The notes under the pieces were generated by a model that did no database searches, was not told the origin of the DNA, and saw only the letters and a list, made by a program, of their open reading frames with translations. From Rhodoferax sp. (GTDB lineage Bacteria > Pseudomonadota > Gammaproteobacteria > Burkholderiales > Burkholderiaceae_C), in the NCBI RefSeq assembly GCF_013297935.1, contig NZ_JAAFIX010000009.1:1-64000 (forward strand): DNA of 64,000 nucleotides, given 5' to 3'. Below, one piece after another: positions 1 through 8,405 of the stretch; within the stretch, counting starts at the first letter, position 1; the number at the start of each line of letters is the position of its first letter. The translations under genes were made by a program, and so were the position numbers.

Positions 1-215
1 AGAACTTGGCAATCACCTTCAAACGCCCACGCTTATCGGCTGTAAATTTTTAATGATCAGAGATCTCTTCAGATTTCTTTACTTGCTGCGATCAGCGAAG
101 CCTTCAATTATGACACACTTTTCAGTACATCTCAGCAATCAGCGAACTTTTTTGCTTTTTTGCTGCCAGATGAAGAATCGACTTAGCGGAGGAGGGATTC
201 TACACGAGAAAGCGC
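1..215. other. Region downstream of cheB, no gene recognised
   Basis: These 215 bases follow the cheB stop on the minus strand. I see no convincing gene. Bases 1-51 could be the last codons of a plus-strand frame ending in TAA at 49-51 (reading ...RPRLSAVNF), or lie upstream of a leftward gene; neither is supported further. A T-rich patch at 149-160 may help termination. Confidence 0.3.
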
Positions 216-1307
216 CTAGATGCGGTATCTATCTCCGGAACCTTTTAATCGGGCAAATACTGCATCTGCAATTTCGCTTAAAGGAAGGATCTCGTCAGCA
301 GCGCCTGCTTGAATAGCCTCCCGCGGCATTCCAAAGACGATACAAGACGCCTCGTCTTGAACGATGTTGTAGCTGCCGGCATCTTTCATAACCTTCATTG
401 CCTTGGCACCATCCCCCCCCATCCCAGTCAACATAATTCCCACGGCGTTGCGCCCCACTACTTGGGCAATAGACAAAAACAAAACCTCCACGGAAGGTTT
501 GTGTCGATTCACCGGCTCACCATCCTCTACAACACATTGATAGTTGGCACCGCTACGCTCGATGCGAAACTGCTTCCCGCCAGGCGCAATGTACGCATGA
601 CCAGGCAAAATCCGCTGCCCGTTAGACGCCTCTTGAACCACGATCTGACAAAGACTGTTGAGACGGGCCGCAAAACTTGTAGTAAATCCAGGTGGCATAT
701 GCTGCGTAATGACAATCGCCGGTGCATCCGCGGGCATACGCACAAGCACCTCTTTGATTGCCTCTGTTCCACCGGTCGAAGCGCCGATACACACCAGCTT
801 CTCTGTTGATACGTGGCTCAAAAGTCCGCCTTGACGAGGGCGGATGTTTTCCTGCTTCACGCCGACTGCCTGGATCGGTGTTTTTTCAGCAACCGTCCTG
901 TGAATCTTCGCCTTGGAAGCGATGCGAACTTTTTCGACAATGCTTGCCGATAGCTCTTTGATTCCCTCGACGAGGCCAATACGAGGCTTTGCAACAAAAT
1001 CTACAGCACCTAGCTCCAGCGCTCTAAGCGTGACATCAGCCCCACGCTCCGTCAACGTTGAAATCATTACGACAGGCATCGGACGCAATCGCATCAGTCG
1101 AGACAAAAACTCTAGCCCGTCCATCTTGGGCATTTCGATATCTAGCGTGATCACATCAGGATTCAACTCTCGGATCATCTCCCGAGCAATTAAAGGATCG
1201 TTCGCAGCACCGATGCACTCGATGTCTACTTGCTTATTTAGAATTTCCGTCAAGAGACTACGCACCAAGGCGGAATCGTCAACTACCAATACGCGAATTT
1301 TCTTCAT
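216..1307 (-). CDS. cheB: CheB, chemoreceptor glutamate methylesterase
   Basis: CheB removes methyl groups from chemoreceptors during adaptation and is activated by phosphotransfer from CheA. The N-terminal receiver domain (about residues 1-120) has the acidic pair D10-D11, the phospho-acceptor D56 in TLDIEMP and the KP near its end. The C-terminal esterase domain shows the three catalytic motifs GASTGGT (Ser), QHMPPGFT (His) and MGGDGA (Asp). The frame is open to a TTG at 1313, next to the cheD stop. I prefer the ATG at 1307, which gives the usual MKKIRVLVVDD start (363 aa). It is the last gene of the che operon and its length is normal. Identity is certain; the start is less so. Confidence 0.97.
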   Translation of the reverse strand: MKKIRVLVVDDSALVRSLLTEILNKQVDIECIGAANDPLIAREMIRELNPDVITLDIEMPKMDGLEFLSRLMRLRPMPVVMISTLTERGADVTLRALELGAVDFVAKPRIGLVEGIKELSASIVEKVRIASKAKIHRTVAEKTPIQAVGVKQENIRPRQGGLLSHVSTEKLVCIGASTGGTEAIKEVLVRMPADAPAIVITQHMPPGFTTSFAARLNSLCQIVVQEASNGQRILPGHAYIAPGGKQFRIERSGANYQCVVEDGEPVNRHKPSVEVLFLSIAQVVGRNAVGIMLTGMGGDGAKAMKVMKDAGSYNIVQDEASCIVFGMPREAIQAGAADEILPLSEIADAVFARLKGSGDRYRI

Positions 1308-1313
1308 TGCCAA

Positions 1314-2018
1314 TCAAAACAAGTCCACTGAACCACCCGCATTCGATTTCGCGACCGTGGCGGCATTACCTCTACGCTCCTCGACGACCAATGTTTCAGG
1401 ATGCGAGTGAGCAAGGCGCTTGACAAGCGCTTTGCCGCTGGTAGGAAAGAAACAAACCTTCCGCGGATGGATGTCCAAAACATCTTGGGAAACGATAGGG
1501 ATGCGCTCCGTAGCGAGATAGTCGATCACGAATTTGGTGTTTCTTTCTCCGACATTCATCGTTGTGAAGCCAGCCATCACCTGGCCTCCCCCAAATATCT
1601 TTGCCTGCATCGTTTCTCGACGAGCACCCAACTTGAGCATCTCGTTGATCAAAAGCTCCATTGCGAACGAACCATAGCGTCCAGAGCCGTCACCGCCTTC
1701 ACCGTCTGGCAACATAAAGTGATTCATCCCACCGACTCTTGCTTTGCCGTCCCAAATACATGCGGCAATACAAGAACCTAAGACTGTCATGATGACAATT
1801 TCTTCGTTGGATACAAAGTACTCACCGGGAAGTACTTTTACTGCGTCATACTGAAAATGATGATCTGCATAGAAGAAAGAGGCTTCGCCTGGTTTGCGCG
1901 GCTGTGCCTTTAAGTGATCGACTCTCGACATACGTCCGCTAGCCAATAACTTAGCCCCCGGCGTAAGCCCGCCCGGCTTAGATGCAGTAGAACTGGAGGA
2001 AAAAGTGTTCATAGACAT
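1314..2018 (-). CDS. cheD: CheD, chemoreceptor glutamine deamidase
   Basis: CheD deamidates glutamines in chemoreceptors and in some species works with CheC or CheY. The family signature is clear: VLGSCIAAC with the catalytic Cys, GGMNHFMLP with the catalytic His, and KIFGGGQV. The N-terminus is a low-complexity Ser/Thr/Gly stretch, so the start is uncertain: TTG at 2033, ATG at 2018 or ATG at 2012. The protein ends in GSVDLF, a tail very like that of the CheZ-like protein encoded at 6036-6485. It abuts cheB directly and lies 24 bases downstream of cheR, so it is translated from the same message. Confidence 0.95.
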   Translation of the reverse strand: MSMNTFSSSSTASKPGGLTPGAKLLASGRMSRVDHLKAQPRKPGEASFFYADHHFQYDAVKVLPGEYFVSNEEIVIMTVLGSCIAACIWDGKARVGGMNHFMLPDGEGGDGSGRYGSFAMELLINEMLKLGARRETMQAKIFGGGQVMAGFTTMNVGERNTKFVIDYLATERIPIVSQDVLDIHPRKVCFFPTSGKALVKRLAHSHPETLVVEERRGNAATVAKSNAGGSVDLF

Positions 2019-2042
2019 GTATAGGGTTGGCAAATAAGACCA

Positions 2043-2879
2043 CTAAACCCGCTCGTAAACAGTTTTACCTTTTAGGGCAAATAGGTCACGCGAATCACTG
2101 AAGTTCTCCGCATGTCCAACAAATAGAAGGCCACCTGGCTTCATCACCTTATGAATACGCTCCAAGACCTGTCTTTGGGTAGTCGCATCGAAGTAAATCA
2201 TGACGTTACGGCAAAACACAACGTCAAACGGATCTCTGAATGGCCAGTCATTGCGAATCAGGTTGACCATAATGAAGTCAACTTTTGAGCGGACTTCAGC
2301 CTTAACCTTTGCCATCCCAGAATTAGCAGCCTTCCCTCTCATGAAAAAACGCTGAAGACGCGCCTGATCCAAGCCCTTCAGTGCATCTGATTTATAGACT
2401 CCTTGTGATGCGGTGTGCAGAACTTTTGAGTCGATATCACTTGCAACTAAGGAGAAGTTAGACGATGGTCCGAGCGCTTCCAAGGCTGTGATAACGATGG
2501 AGTATGGCTCTTCACCTGTCGATGCCGCACTGCACCAAATTTTGCATGGTCCACTAGGTTGGATGGACTGTAAATAGTCAGCCAGAATTTGGAAGTGATG
2601 CCCCTCTCGGAAAAACGAGGTCAAGTTCGTCGTCAATGCATTGACGAACTCCTGCCATTCGGGACCGTCCGTTGACTCGAGCCACTTTAAATACTCACGA
2701 AAGCTCTGGTAACCAGTTTCCCTTAACCGCCTGGAGAGGCGGCTGTAGACCATCGCATGCTTGCCATCATGGAGGCTGATTCCCGCACGCTGGTAAATCA
2801 GTTTTTGAACATGATCAAAATCGGCGTTGGTCCACAAGAACTCCCGACCTTGCATTTCATCTGGAGCTTTGAGTGACAT
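2043..2879 (-). CDS. cheR: CheR, chemoreceptor methyltransferase
   Basis: CheR transfers methyl groups from S-adenosylmethionine to receptor glutamates. The N-terminal helical domain includes TNLTSFFRE, typical of CheR. The C-terminal Rossmann domain shows the SAM-binding region IWCSAASTGEEPYS, then VASDIDSKVL and the late motif FDVVFCRNVMIYFD. Its 278 residues match the family. It lies between cheW and cheD in the che operon, with a 52-base gap from cheW. No TPR extension is present, so it is the classical stand-alone form. Confidence 0.97.
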   Translation of the reverse strand: MSLKAPDEMQGREFLWTNADFDHVQKLIYQRAGISLHDGKHAMVYSRLSRRLRETGYQSFREYLKWLESTDGPEWQEFVNALTTNLTSFFREGHHFQILADYLQSIQPSGPCKIWCSAASTGEEPYSIVITALEALGPSSNFSLVASDIDSKVLHTASQGVYKSDALKGLDQARLQRFFMRGKAANSGMAKVKAEVRSKVDFIMVNLIRNDWPFRDPFDVVFCRNVMIYFDATTQRQVLERIHKVMKPGGLLFVGHAENFSDSRDLFALKGKTVYERV

Positions 2880-2931
2880 CTATACTTTCGGGGTGAGAAA
2901 AAACGATATCTAGGTCAATCTCGTATCAGCC

Positions 2932-3420
2932 TCAATCTTCCATCGACACCAACCCCATCTCAGGGGCCGACATCAACTTTTCGATGTCAAGCAAGATAAG
3001 CATCCGCTCACCGACGGACCCCAAGCCCAGCACAGCAGAGTTGTCAATGACGCTTTCAATGTCAGGTGCGGCCTTTAAGCTCTCAGGCGGCAACTCCATC
3101 ACGTCACTCACTGAATCCACAACGATGCCCACTATTCGACTTCTCAGATTCAGAACGATCACAACCGTGAAAGAGTTGTAGTCTGCTTTGGAACAATTAA
3201 ATTTCAAACGCATATCTACGATAGGAACGATAGTTCCACGTAAATTCACCACTCCCTTAATAAAAGATGGAGCATTTGCGACTCGGGTGGGGGGCTCATA
3301 GCCGCGAATTTCTTGCACTTTCAGGATATCAATTCCGTACTCTTCCTGATCAAGGCGAAATGTCAGATATTCACGGGCTCCGCCCGTAGTGAGGTCGCCT
3401 AGCTTTTCCATCATTCCCAT
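2932..3420 (-). CDS. cheW: CheW, receptor-kinase coupling protein
   Basis: CheW is the SH3-like adaptor that links chemoreceptors to CheA. It is a single CheW domain of 162 residues: EYLTFRLDQEEYGIDILKVQEI at the start, then VVNLRGTIVPIVDMR and GIVVDSVSDVMELP. A good ribosome binding site (AGGAG) precedes the ATG at 3420. It is 23 bases downstream of cheA, so the two are co-transcribed. The short N-terminal extension (MGMMEKLGDLTTGG) is common in betaproteobacterial CheW. Confidence 0.96.
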   Translation of the reverse strand: MGMMEKLGDLTTGGAREYLTFRLDQEEYGIDILKVQEIRGYEPPTRVANAPSFIKGVVNLRGTIVPIVDMRLKFNCSKADYNSFTVVIVLNLRSRIVGIVVDSVSDVMELPPESLKAAPDIESVIDNSAVLGLGSVGERMLILLDIEKLMSAPEMGLVSMED

Positions 3421-3443
3421 GGCTATCTCCTGTGTGCGTGCGT

Positions 3444-5594
3444 TTAGTGGCGAGACCGACGAACTAAGGCGCCAGTGTCCAAAATCAATGCGACTTTGCC
3501 ATCGCCCAAGATCGTGGCCCCAGACACATTTGGCACCTTGCGGTAGTTGGACTCTAGGTTCTTGACCACAACCTGCTGCTGGCCCAAGAGCTCATCAACT
3601 AAAAGGGCTACTCGACTTCCGTCAGCCTCCACAACGACCATGATGTCACTCGATTTCTCAAAATCGAATCTTGGAATTTGAAATACTTTTTCAAGCTCAA
3701 TGACAGGCATGTACTCGTCACGGACCTTGACAAGTTGGGACCCTTGGCCGACCGTGCTGACAGCCTCCGCTTTTACCTGGAACGACTCGATCACCGAAGA
3801 AAGCGGCAGAATGTAAACCTCTTCGCCCACACCCACTGACATCCCATCCATGATCGCCAAAGTCAACGGGAGGCGAACCGACACTTTCATGCCGTAGCCT
3901 TCAGCAGAATCAATGTCTACAGTACCATTTAGTGCGGTAATGTTTTTCTTTACAACATCCATACCCACACCACGCCCGGAAACATCAGTCACAACGGCGG
4001 CCGTCGAAAATCCAGGGGCAAAGATTAATTGCCATACCTCGGCATCAGACATTTGATCCGAAACATCCAAACCTCGCTCACGGGCTTTACTCAATATCTT
4101 GGTGCGGGACAGACCACGACCATCATCCCGCACTTCAATAACGATCGACCCACCTTGGTGGGAAGCAGACAAGGTAATCGTCCCTGACTCAGACTTCCCT
4201 GCGGCTATGCGCTCAGACGGCATTTCAATTCCGTGGTCGCAACTGTTGCGAACCAAATGAGTCAGCGGATCCGTGATTTTTTCTACAAGCCCCTTGTCCA
4301 ACTCAGTTGCCTCTCCCTGCGTCACAAACTCTACTTTTTTACCGAGCTTGCCTGCCAAGTCACGCAGCATGCGCGGGAAACGACTGAACACAATCGACAT
4401 CGGGATCATGCGAATCGACATGACCGACTCTTGTAGGTCCCTGGTGTTCCGATCCAAATCTGCAAGGCCAGTTAGCAATTGCTGGTAAACCGCCGGATCA
4501 AGTGCTCGGCTGTTTTGCGCAAGCATCGCCTGGGTAATGACCAATTCTCCGACCAAATTGATTAACTGATCGACTTTGCTGATAGCCACCCGTATGGTGG
4601 CGGCCTCAGGTTGAGACGCAGCGGATGGACTTGCTTTAGGTGCCACCTTAGATGCTTGGATCGATTCCTGCACCACCGCGGGAGGAGCCGCATGCTCTGC
4701 TGGAGCGCCAGGTGCGCCCGGGGAGCCATCAAAAAAGCCGAAGCCGGTCTCAGTCGGAGCGGCACGCTCGACAACTGATGACGCACTCGGCGCCCCCGCT
4801 GCACCATCAAAGAAGCCAAATCCCTCCTCGACTACACGCGGAGCGGACATCGTTTCAATCAGGACTTTATCCCTCGCAACGTGAAATGCGAACAAGTCCA
4901 ACAAATCATCATCAGTCGATGCAGTAGAAGCGTGAAAGACCTTGTGGCTGGCTTTTGATGACTCCGCAAGCTTGATTGAGCCAAGTCCGGGAATATCCCG
5001 GAATAGCTCCTGAATAGCGTCGGCTTGCTCCGGGCGCTCTAAAGGACCTATCGTGATTACGAGCTCACGATCACCGACCTGCTTAGCAGAAGCTTCCAAA
5101 GCCACCGGAGGTGCAACACTTGCCTTGGGTGCAACAACCGCAGGTGCAACCGCTTTTTGAGACGACAAGATGCCGCCAGCAGCAAGGATACTGATTCGCT
5201 TTACGAGGTCAGCGGTTGGCAGAGCGTCCCCCTCGTCTCCTGCTTGGTGACGAGCAAGCAAGCTCCGCGACGCATCGGCAGACTCTAGCAACACATCCAC
5301 CATTACCGATGTAGGTTGCAACTCATGTCGCCGGAGGCGGTCAAGCAAAGACTCCATCTGGTGGGTAAGCTCAGCTACATCAGCAAAACCGAAAGTAGCG
5401 GCACCGCCCTTTACAGAGTGGGCACAGCGGAAGATTCCATTGAGCTCCTCGTCATCGGCGGTTTCCAGATTCAAGTTAAGCAGCATCTGCTCCATTTGAT
5501 CCAGATTTTCGCCAGCCTCTTCAAAGAAGATTTGATAAAACTGGCTGAGATCAAAGTCTCCGCCAGAACCACCATCTTGATGCGTCTCAGCCAT
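3444..5594 (-). CDS. cheA: CheA, chemotaxis histidine kinase
   Basis: CheA autophosphorylates and passes phosphate to CheY and CheB. Domains in order: HPt (about 1-130) with phospho-acceptor H59 in CAHSVKGG; a small alpha/beta segment (about 175-245); a Pro/Ala-rich linker with two GFGFFDG motifs at about 257 and 283; the dimerisation helices; the HATPase with HLVRNSCDHGIE, VRDDGRGL and GRGVGMDVV; and a C-terminal CheW-like domain. The length of 716 is normal for the family. The linker carries repeated short motifs where other CheA proteins have a P2 domain, and these may be response-regulator docking sites (inference). Confidence 0.97.
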   Translation of the reverse strand: MAETHQDGGSGGDFDLSQFYQIFFEEAGENLDQMEQMLLNLNLETADDEELNGIFRCAHSVKGGAATFGFADVAELTHQMESLLDRLRRHELQPTSVMVDVLLESADASRSLLARHQAGDEGDALPTADLVKRISILAAGGILSSQKAVAPAVVAPKASVAPPVALEASAKQVGDRELVITIGPLERPEQADAIQELFRDIPGLGSIKLAESSKASHKVFHASTASTDDDLLDLFAFHVARDKVLIETMSAPRVVEEGFGFFDGAAGAPSASSVVERAAPTETGFGFFDGSPGAPGAPAEHAAPPAVVQESIQASKVAPKASPSAASQPEAATIRVAISKVDQLINLVGELVITQAMLAQNSRALDPAVYQQLLTGLADLDRNTRDLQESVMSIRMIPMSIVFSRFPRMLRDLAGKLGKKVEFVTQGEATELDKGLVEKITDPLTHLVRNSCDHGIEMPSERIAAGKSESGTITLSASHQGGSIVIEVRDDGRGLSRTKILSKARERGLDVSDQMSDAEVWQLIFAPGFSTAAVVTDVSGRGVGMDVVKKNITALNGTVDIDSAEGYGMKVSVRLPLTLAIMDGMSVGVGEEVYILPLSSVIESFQVKAEAVSTVGQGSQLVKVRDEYMPVIELEKVFQIPRFDFEKSSDIMVVVEADGSRVALLVDELLGQQQVVVKNLESNYRKVPNVSGATILGDGKVALILDTGALVRRSRH

Positions 5595-5636
5595 GCCTAA
5601 CTCCTGTTTTTGAGAACCAACGACGTCCCCACCACC

Positions 5637-5999
5637 CTATCGGATTACCTTTTTGATGACATCTAGAAGCTTTGCCGGATCAAACGGCTTTACCAACCAA
5701 CCGGTCGCACCTGCAGCGCGCCCAGCCTGCTTCATAAGGTCACTCGACTCTGTAGTGAGCATCAATATCGGAGTCGTTTTGAAGTTAGGGTGCTCGCGCA
5801 ATTTACGCGTCAAACCCAAGCCATCTAAACGCGGCATATTTTGGTCGGTCAGAACGAGATCAAATGTTTGTGCCTGCGCTTTTTCGTAGGCATCTTGACC
5901 ATCCACTGCTTCCACCACTTGGTAACCTGCACCTGTAAGGGTAAAGGAAACCATCTTTCGCATGGAAGGGGAATCGTCAACAGCAAGAATTAAAGGCAT
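5637..5999 (-). CDS. cheY: CheY-like single-domain response regulator
   Basis: This is a 120-residue stand-alone receiver domain that should take phosphate from the CheA encoded just downstream. Visible landmarks are AVDDSPSMRKM with the acidic pair, LVLTDQNMPRLDG with the phospho-acceptor Asp, the Thr of MLTTESS and WLVKPFD with the conserved Lys-Pro. It is the first of two CheY proteins in the window; the second is at 55870-56259 next to a classical cheZ. It may be the motor-binding CheY, a phosphate sink or an adaptation regulator; the sequence does not decide. Confidence 0.9.
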   Translation of the reverse strand: MPLILAVDDSPSMRKMVSFTLTGAGYQVVEAVDGQDAYEKAQAQTFDLVLTDQNMPRLDGLGLTRKLREHPNFKTTPILMLTTESSDLMKQAGRAAGATGWLVKPFDPAKLLDVIKKVIR

Positions 6000-6035
6000 G
6001 AGAGGCTCCGAAAAAAACGCGGTAATGTTGGTGTC

Positions 6036-6485
6036 TTAAAAAAGCTCAATGGACCCAGCGTCCATTTCATCTTGGGTCACGGGATTAGGGCGCTCCGGCA
6101 CCTCTTCTACGAAAGGAACAGCTTCGCCATCTTCACTACCCATCGACTCAGAGGCCAGCCGATAGGCGCAACCTTGCAAAATCTTCGAGGTATGGACAAT
6201 CAATTGAGACGCCATGTCTTGAAACTGCAGCTCCGTCACCGCGGCGTGGAGTGCTTTACGGACCTGATCAAGCTCCTCGGAGCTGCCCAAAGCAGGCGAA
6301 GCCAAATTGGCACTGGCGGTTGTGAAGCGCTCCATGAGGTTCTCCATGGTGTGCGCTAGCAAGCCATCCAAACGGGTCAGATCGTGCACAACCACCAACA
6401 GAGAGTCCTGCACTTCAGCGACCAGCATGACAGGCAGCTGTACAGCTGGAGCAGCAGGTGGCGTCAACGATGATTCCATTGTCAT
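6036..6485 (-). CDS. Small CheZ-like protein, putative CheY phosphatase
   Basis: This 149-residue protein opens the che operon, 36 bases before cheY. It is mostly helical by composition. The stretch TELQFQDMASQLIVHT resembles the CheZ active-site helix (AQDFHDLTGQVI in the cheZ product at 56262-56897), keeping an Asp and a Gln four residues apart, the pair that does dephosphorylation in CheZ. The acidic C-terminal tail ends in GSIELF, reminiscent of CheZ's CheY-binding tail and almost the same as the CheD tail here. It is shorter than CheZ (about 210). A good ribosome site (AGAGGAAGA) precedes the ATG. The phosphatase role is an inference from motif and context. Confidence 0.6.
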   Translation of the reverse strand: MTMESSLTPPAAPAVQLPVMLVAEVQDSLLVVVHDLTRLDGLLAHTMENLMERFTTASANLASPALGSSEELDQVRKALHAAVTELQFQDMASQLIVHTSKILQGCAYRLASESMGSEDGEAVPFVEEVPERPNPVTQDEMDAGSIELF

Positions 6486-6510
6486 TCTTCCTCTGTGCCT
6501 GTCTTATTCG

Positions 6511-6538
6511 CTATCCTACGCCCGAATTAGGAGCTTTA
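6511..6538 (-). promoter_or_regulatory. Possible FliA (sigma-28) promoter of the che operon
   Basis: Read on the minus strand, TAAAGCTC at 6531-6538 is followed 12 bases later by TAGGATAG at 6511-6518. The consensus is TAAAGTTT-N11-GCCGATAA, so both halves are partial and the spacer is one base long. A nearby imperfect dyad (TTATTCG ... CGAATTA, 6504-6529) could instead be an activator site. The position just upstream of the first che gene supports some promoter here. Confidence 0.33.
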
Positions 6539-6648
6539 CGTTAATTACAGCCTATAAGTTAGCAGGAATCACGAATTTTGGGGAAAAATCAATTACTTTG
6601 ACAGAATAAAAAATTTCAATTCTGCACTAAGCACACATAATCGTCTGC

Positions 6649-7776
6649 ATGATAGCCCTGAAACACGACTCTGATCCAATGGGTAACCCTGTAAAAGCAC
6701 TGCACTTAGAGGATTCTGAAATCGACCATCTGCTCTTAAAGCGGGCGGTGTCCGCAAGTGGCCTTTTGGCAGACTATGTCCGAGTTGATTCGCAAGAGAC
6801 GCTCGTCGAAGCATTGCAATCGCAAACCTTCGACATCGTCTTGATGGATTTCAGGCTCCCCGGCTTCACAGCATTGGAGGCGTGGGATCACATTCGGCAG
6901 GATCCCCAGCATGCGCCGTGTGTCATCGTTTCAGGCGCCATCGGCGAAGAGGCTGCCGTAGGCGCAATTCAAAACGGCATCTCTGACTACCTCCATAAGG
7001 ATCGGATCTCAGAAATCGGTCGCGTTATTCGAAGAGCGATTCGTGTTCATCAACTCGAAGTCGAACGAAGCGATGCAGAAATTCGACTCAAACTATCCGA
7101 GCAAAAGACCCGGGAGTTAGCCCAGCATCTGCAAACGTCGGTGGAGGAAGAGCGCACAGAAATATCGAGGGAGATACATGATGAAATCGGCGGCTCACTA
7201 ACGGCCCTCAAGCTGGACCTGGGACGGATCAAACGGCATACCACTGACGATTTGGTCCGACAGCGCCTCGTTGGAGCTGAGGAAATTTTGAACCAAGCGC
7301 TCACAGCTACCCAACGCATCATGCAAAACACCCGTCCAGCAATTCTGGACCAAGGCCTTACCGAAAGCGTTCAGTGGCTTCTCGACGGATACCGCAGACG
7401 CACTGGCTGGGCCGCCTCATTGAACTGCGAACTTTCAAACTCGACCATCTCAGACGCGATTCGTCTTACGGCCTATAGAGTGGTTCAAGAGTCACTGACC
7501 AATGTCACCAAGTACGCTGCCAGTGCGTCTGTCAACGTCGAAATATCCGATTCAGGAGACGTACTGACCGTAGAGGTTAAGGACACTGGGCCAGGGTTTG
7601 ATACCGGTCAGAACGATATTCGGAAAGGCTTCGGGCTCAAGGGACTCAAAGAGCGGGCCCACTCTGTGGGCGGGTGGCTGGATGTCAGTAGTGCGCTTGG
7701 TCGCGGAACTACCATTTCTCTCACTGTGCCTCTTGGCCTCGAACCACCCACTGAAGAAGAGAGCCCCGCAGCATGA
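6649..7776 (+). CDS. Soluble receiver-histidine kinase (NarX-type transmitter)
   Basis: This 375-residue kinase has an N-terminal receiver domain (about 15-135; HLEDSEIDH, phospho-acceptor Asp in VLMDFRLPG, Lys in LHKD). A coiled linker leads to a HisKA_3 domain with REIHDEIGG carrying the phospho-His, and an HATPase domain (AYRVVQESLTN, VKDTGPGFD, GFGLKGLKER). No transmembrane segment is seen, so input must come through the receiver or the linker. It is translationally coupled to the response regulator downstream (ATGA overlap at 7773). The start may be ATG 6649 or ATG 6679. A TTGACA lies at 6598-6603 but I see no good -10. The signal and targets are unknown. Confidence 0.9.
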   Translation: MIALKHDSDPMGNPVKALHLEDSEIDHLLLKRAVSASGLLADYVRVDSQETLVEALQSQTFDIVLMDFRLPGFTALEAWDHIRQDPQHAPCVIVSGAIGEEAAVGAIQNGISDYLHKDRISEIGRVIRRAIRVHQLEVERSDAEIRLKLSEQKTRELAQHLQTSVEEERTEISREIHDEIGGSLTALKLDLGRIKRHTTDDLVRQRLVGAEEILNQALTATQRIMQNTRPAILDQGLTESVQWLLDGYRRRTGWAASLNCELSNSTISDAIRLTAYRVVQESLTNVTKYAASASVNVEISDSGDVLTVEVKDTGPGFDTGQNDIRKGFGLKGLKERAHSVGGWLDVSSALGRGTTISLTVPLGLEPPTEEESPAA

Positions 7777-8402
7777 TCCACGTTGTACTGTGCGACGACC
7801 ATGCAATGATCCGTCGGGGGATTAGAGACACACTGGTGGACTCCGGTTCCATTTCAATCACAGGGGAAGCCGCAAGCCAACAAGAACTCAAAGAGGTGCT
7901 CAAGACGGCCCCATGTGCAGTCTTGGTGCTTGACTTGAATCTACCCGGTCGCGGCGGCCTTGAGATTCTGTCATGGGTAAAAGAAGATCTACCCCACATC
8001 AAAATCCTGATCGTCTCCATGTACCCGGAAGATCAATATGCAATTCGGTGCCTGAAAGCCGGCGCATCCGGATACCTCAACAAGGCAGGAGATCCGTCGG
8101 ACCTCGTAAAGGCAATACAGCAAATTCATGCTGGGAAAAAATTCATTACCCCAGCCGTCTCAGAAATGTTGGTTGAAAGTCTGGCGACACCTCAAAACGA
8201 GACATTGCATGCAAGGTTGTCTGAGCGTGAAATGCAGACTTTGATCAAAATTGCGTCCGGCAAAAAACTCTCGGACATTGCCGAAGATCTCATGCTGAGC
8301 CCGAAAACAGTCAGCGTGTATCGAGCACGCCTGCTCGAAAAACTGTCCCTCGCCAACAATGCCGAGCTCACGGTCTATGCCATCCGCAACGGTCTTGTCT
8401 AA
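7773..8402 (+). CDS. NarL/FixJ-type response regulator
   Basis: This 209-residue DNA-binding response regulator is the likely partner of the kinase encoded immediately upstream, sharing four bases. The receiver domain shows CDDHAMIRRG, the phospho-acceptor Asp in VLDLNLPGRGG and YLNKAGD. The C-terminal LuxR-type helix-turn-helix (LSEREMQTLIKIASGKK to LSPKTVSVYRARLLEKL) is intact. It converges on fliR with only three bases between the stops. Placement between che and fli operons suggests a motility-linked function, but nothing in the sequence names its regulon. Confidence 0.92.
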   Translation: MIHVVLCDDHAMIRRGIRDTLVDSGSISITGEAASQQELKEVLKTAPCAVLVLDLNLPGRGGLEILSWVKEDLPHIKILIVSMYPEDQYAIRCLKAGASGYLNKAGDPSDLVKAIQQIHAGKKFITPAVSEMLVESLATPQNETLHARLSEREMQTLIKIASGKKLSDIAEDLMLSPKTVSVYRARLLEKLSLANNAELTVYAIRNGLV

Positions 8403-8405
8403 GCC

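Noticed and set aside
33..59. Perfect FliA -10 (GCCGATAA on minus, 33-40).
   Set aside because: The -35 position (TGATCATT) fits only four of eight bases and the gene it would drive lies outside the window, so it may be chance.
53..809. Plus-strand frames at 53-316 and 309-809.
   Set aside because: They run opposite cheB, which is fully supported; they have no domains and no ribosome sites.
6598..6626. TTGACA at 6598-6603 as a sigma-70 promoter for the kinase gene.
   Set aside because: No acceptable -10 at 16-18 bases (TCTGCA fits poorly). An activator-dependent promoter remains possible.
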